NCBI RefSeq assembly: GCF_001648175.1
Contig: NZ_CP015243.1
Coordinates: 682,001-746,000, forward strand
DNA length: 64,000 bases
Source of the DNA: Halotalea alkalilenta
Lineage (GTDB): Bacteria > Pseudomonadota > Gammaproteobacteria > Pseudomonadales > Halomonadaceae
Direction: 5' to 3'
Shown here: positions 62,685 through 64,000 of the stretch, piece after piece
How positions within the stretch are numbered: position 1 is the stretch's first letter
Layout of the letters: the number at the start of each line of letters is the position of its first letter
Program-made: the position numbers and the translations under genes
Notes under the pieces: model-generated
What the model saw: only the letters and a program-made list of their open reading frames with translations
Told to the model about the DNA's origin: nothing
The model's database searches: none

Positions 62685-64000
62685 CCTGAACGCTTTCGAT
62701 GCCGCCCGCCTGCTGGTCGTCGGCGATGTGATGCTCGACCGCTACTGGCATGGCCCGACCTCGCGGATTTCTCCTGAAGCGCCGGTGCCGGTGGTGCGGG
62801 TCGACGAGGTCGAGGACCGTCCCGGCGGAGCCGCCAACGTGGCGCTCAACATCGCCTCGCTGGGCGCGCAGAGCCGCTTGGCCGGGGTCGTCGGGGTCGA
62901 TGACAACGCCACGCTGCTCGAACGCGCCTTGGTAGCCGCCGGGGTCGAGCCGCTGTTCCACGCTAGTCGCTCGGTGCCGACGATCACCAAGCTGCGGGTG
63001 ATGAGCCGCAGCCAGCAGCTGATCCGGCTCGACTTCGAAAGCCCGCTCGCCTCGGTCGATACTTCGCCGCTGGAGGAGCAGGTCGCGCGCGCGCTTCCGG
63101 AGTGCGACCTGATGATTCTCTCCGACTACGGCAAGGGCACGCTCTCCAAGGTCGAGACGCTGATCCGGCTCGGCCGTGCCCAAGGCAAGCGCGTGCTGGT
63201 CGATCCCAAGGGCACCGATTTCTCCCGCTATCGCGGCGCCAGCGTGCTCACTCCCAACCTCAGCGAATTCGAGGCGGTGATGGGGCGCAGTGAGAACGAC
63301 GCCGAGCTTTTCGCCAAGGGCGAGCGGCTGCGCGTGGAGCTCGAGCTCGAGGCGCTGCTGGTGACCCTCTCCGAGCGCGGCATGGTGCTGATCCGCGAGG
63401 GCGTGCCGCCCTTGCACCTGCCGACCCATGCCCGCGAGGTGTACGACGTCACCGGCGCGGGCGACACCGTGATCGGGATTCTCGGGCTGGCGCTCGCCGC
63501 CGGGCAGAGCCTCGACGATGCGCTGTGGCTGGCCAACTTCTCCGCCGGACTGGTGGTGGCCAAGCCCGGCACCGCGACGCTGACCATGGCCGAGCTCTAT
63601 GGCGCGCTGCACGAGTACGGGCTGAGCGCGGAAGAGAGCGGCGAGGGGGGCGAGATGGCGCTGATCCGGATGGTGCGGGCGGCCCAGGAGCGCGGCGAGC
63701 GGGTGGTGATGACCAACGGCTGCTTCGACATCCTCCACTCCGGCCACGTCGGCTATCTCGAGCAGGCCCGCCGCCTTGGCGATCGGCTGATCGTGGCGGT
63801 CAACGATGACGCATCGGTGGCCCGGCTCAAGGGGCCGAGCCGGCCGGTCAACCCGCTCGACCGGCGGATGCGGGTACTCGGCGCCTTGGCCGCGGTCGAT
63901 TGGGTGGTCCCGTTCAGCGAGGACACGCCGCAGCGGCTGATCGAGGCGGTGCTGCCGGACGTACTGGTCAAGGGGGGCGATTACAGCGTCGAGCAGATCG
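62674..64000 (+). CDS. hldE: Bifunctional heptose-7-phosphate kinase / heptose-1-phosphate adenylyltransferase (3' end outside window)
   Basis: The first 442 of about 475 residues are seen. The N-terminal ribokinase-fold domain starts [20 protein letters not shown] and has the anion-hole motif [11 protein letters not shown] near residue 265; it phosphorylates D-glycero-D-manno-heptose 7-phosphate at C1. The C-terminal nucleotidyltransferase domain shows [20 protein letters not shown] near residue 350, with the HxGH signature; it makes ADP-heptose. GTG at 62674 is chosen because CGGAG lies 7 bases upstream; it overlaps the previous gene by 11 bases. Confidence 0.96.
   Translation, partial: MKLDLNAFDAARLLVVGDVMLDRYWHGPTSRISPEAPVPVVRVDEVEDRPGGAANVALNIASLGAQSRLAGVVGVDDNATLLERALVAAGVEPLFHASRSVPTITKLRVMSRSQQLIRLDFESPLASVDTSPLEEQVARALPECDLMILSDYGKGTLSKVETLIRLGRAQGKRVLVDPKGTDFSRYRGASVLTPNLSEFEAVMGRSENDAELFAKGERLRVELELEALLVTLSERGMVLIREGVPPLHLPTHAREVYDVTGAGDTVIGILGLALAAGQSLDDALWLANFSAGLVVAKPGTATLTMAELYGALHEYGLSAEESGEGGEMALIRMVRAAQERGERVVMTNGCFDILHSGHVGYLEQARRLGDRLIVAVNDDASVARLKGPSRPVNPLDRRMRVLGALAAVDWVVPFSEDTPQRLIEAVLPDVLVKGGDYSVEQI

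Noticed and set aside
1..64000. Defence islands, prophage, transposons, CRISPR arrays, tRNA or rRNA genes
   Set aside because: No repeats with spacers, no transposase or integrase motifs, and no tRNA T-loop plus acceptor pairing was found on reading both strands.

Overview
The window is high-GC bacterial chromosomal DNA, gene-dense and without rRNA, tRNA, CRISPR, transposase or phage genes that I can recognise. The Gram-negative outer-membrane genes (TonB receptor, LPS inner-core genes, AsmA) point to a gammaproteobacterium. The gene style and the mix of tripartite tricarboxylate transporters, an etfBA/ETF-QO cluster and glyQS beside gmhB are compatible with the Halomonadaceae, but that family assignment is inference. 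Five copies of the ParB-binding palindrome GTTTCACGTGAAAC (four exact, one with a single change), and gmhB-glyS-glyQ, which lies close to dnaA in Pseudomonas, suggest an origin-proximal part of the chromosome.

Layout. 1-9.3 kb: end of a polyol dehydrogenase, a HAD phosphatase, a racemase remnant, an RNA methyltransferase, a siderophore-interacting flavoprotein, a MerR regulator, a FAN1-like VRR-NUC nuclease translationally coupled to a nuclease-helicase fusion, and a cold-shock protein. 9.5-15.7 kb: a FecI/FecR/TonB-receptor iron-uptake unit behind a probable Fur box, then an AsmA-family protein. 15.8-29.6 kb: a D-glucarate/aldarate catabolic island. It holds KGSA dehydrogenase, KDG dehydratase, two complete glucarate dehydratase paralogues, two full TctCBA-type transporters, a YlbC-like oxidoreductase and a GntR/FadR regulator. 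Two strong and one weaker copy of the same operator-like palindrome precede its transcription units.

29.7-35.5 kb: electron-transfer flavoprotein (etfB, etfA) and convergent ETF-quinone oxidoreductase, with three small orphan genes between, then a glycine-zipper envelope protein. 35.6-38.8 kb: a polar amino-acid ABC transporter. 39.4-46.5 kb: a spermidine/putrescine-type ABC transporter with an unusually long permease, a LysR regulator and a flavin monooxygenase. 46.7-52.4 kb: a YcaQ/AlkZ-like DNA glycosylase, gmhB, the fluoride channel crcB behind a recognisable fluoride riboswitch, and glyS-glyQ. 52.5-64 kb: LPS inner-core synthesis (hldD, waaF, a WaaE-like glycosyltransferase, two more heptosyltransferases, a GT4 enzyme, kdkA, hldE) interrupted by a lipoprotein, a glutathione transferase and a nitronate-monooxygenase-like enzyme. 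The window ends inside hldE.

How the genes fit together. Glucarate would be imported by the TTT systems, dehydrated by GudD, converted by KdgD to alpha-ketoglutarate semialdehyde and oxidised to 2-oxoglutarate. HldE, GmhB and HldD make ADP-heptose, which WaaF and the other GT9 enzymes add to a Kdo that KdkA would phosphorylate. FAN1-like, helicase and YcaQ-like proteins all belong to families implicated in repair of DNA crosslinks or bulky damage.
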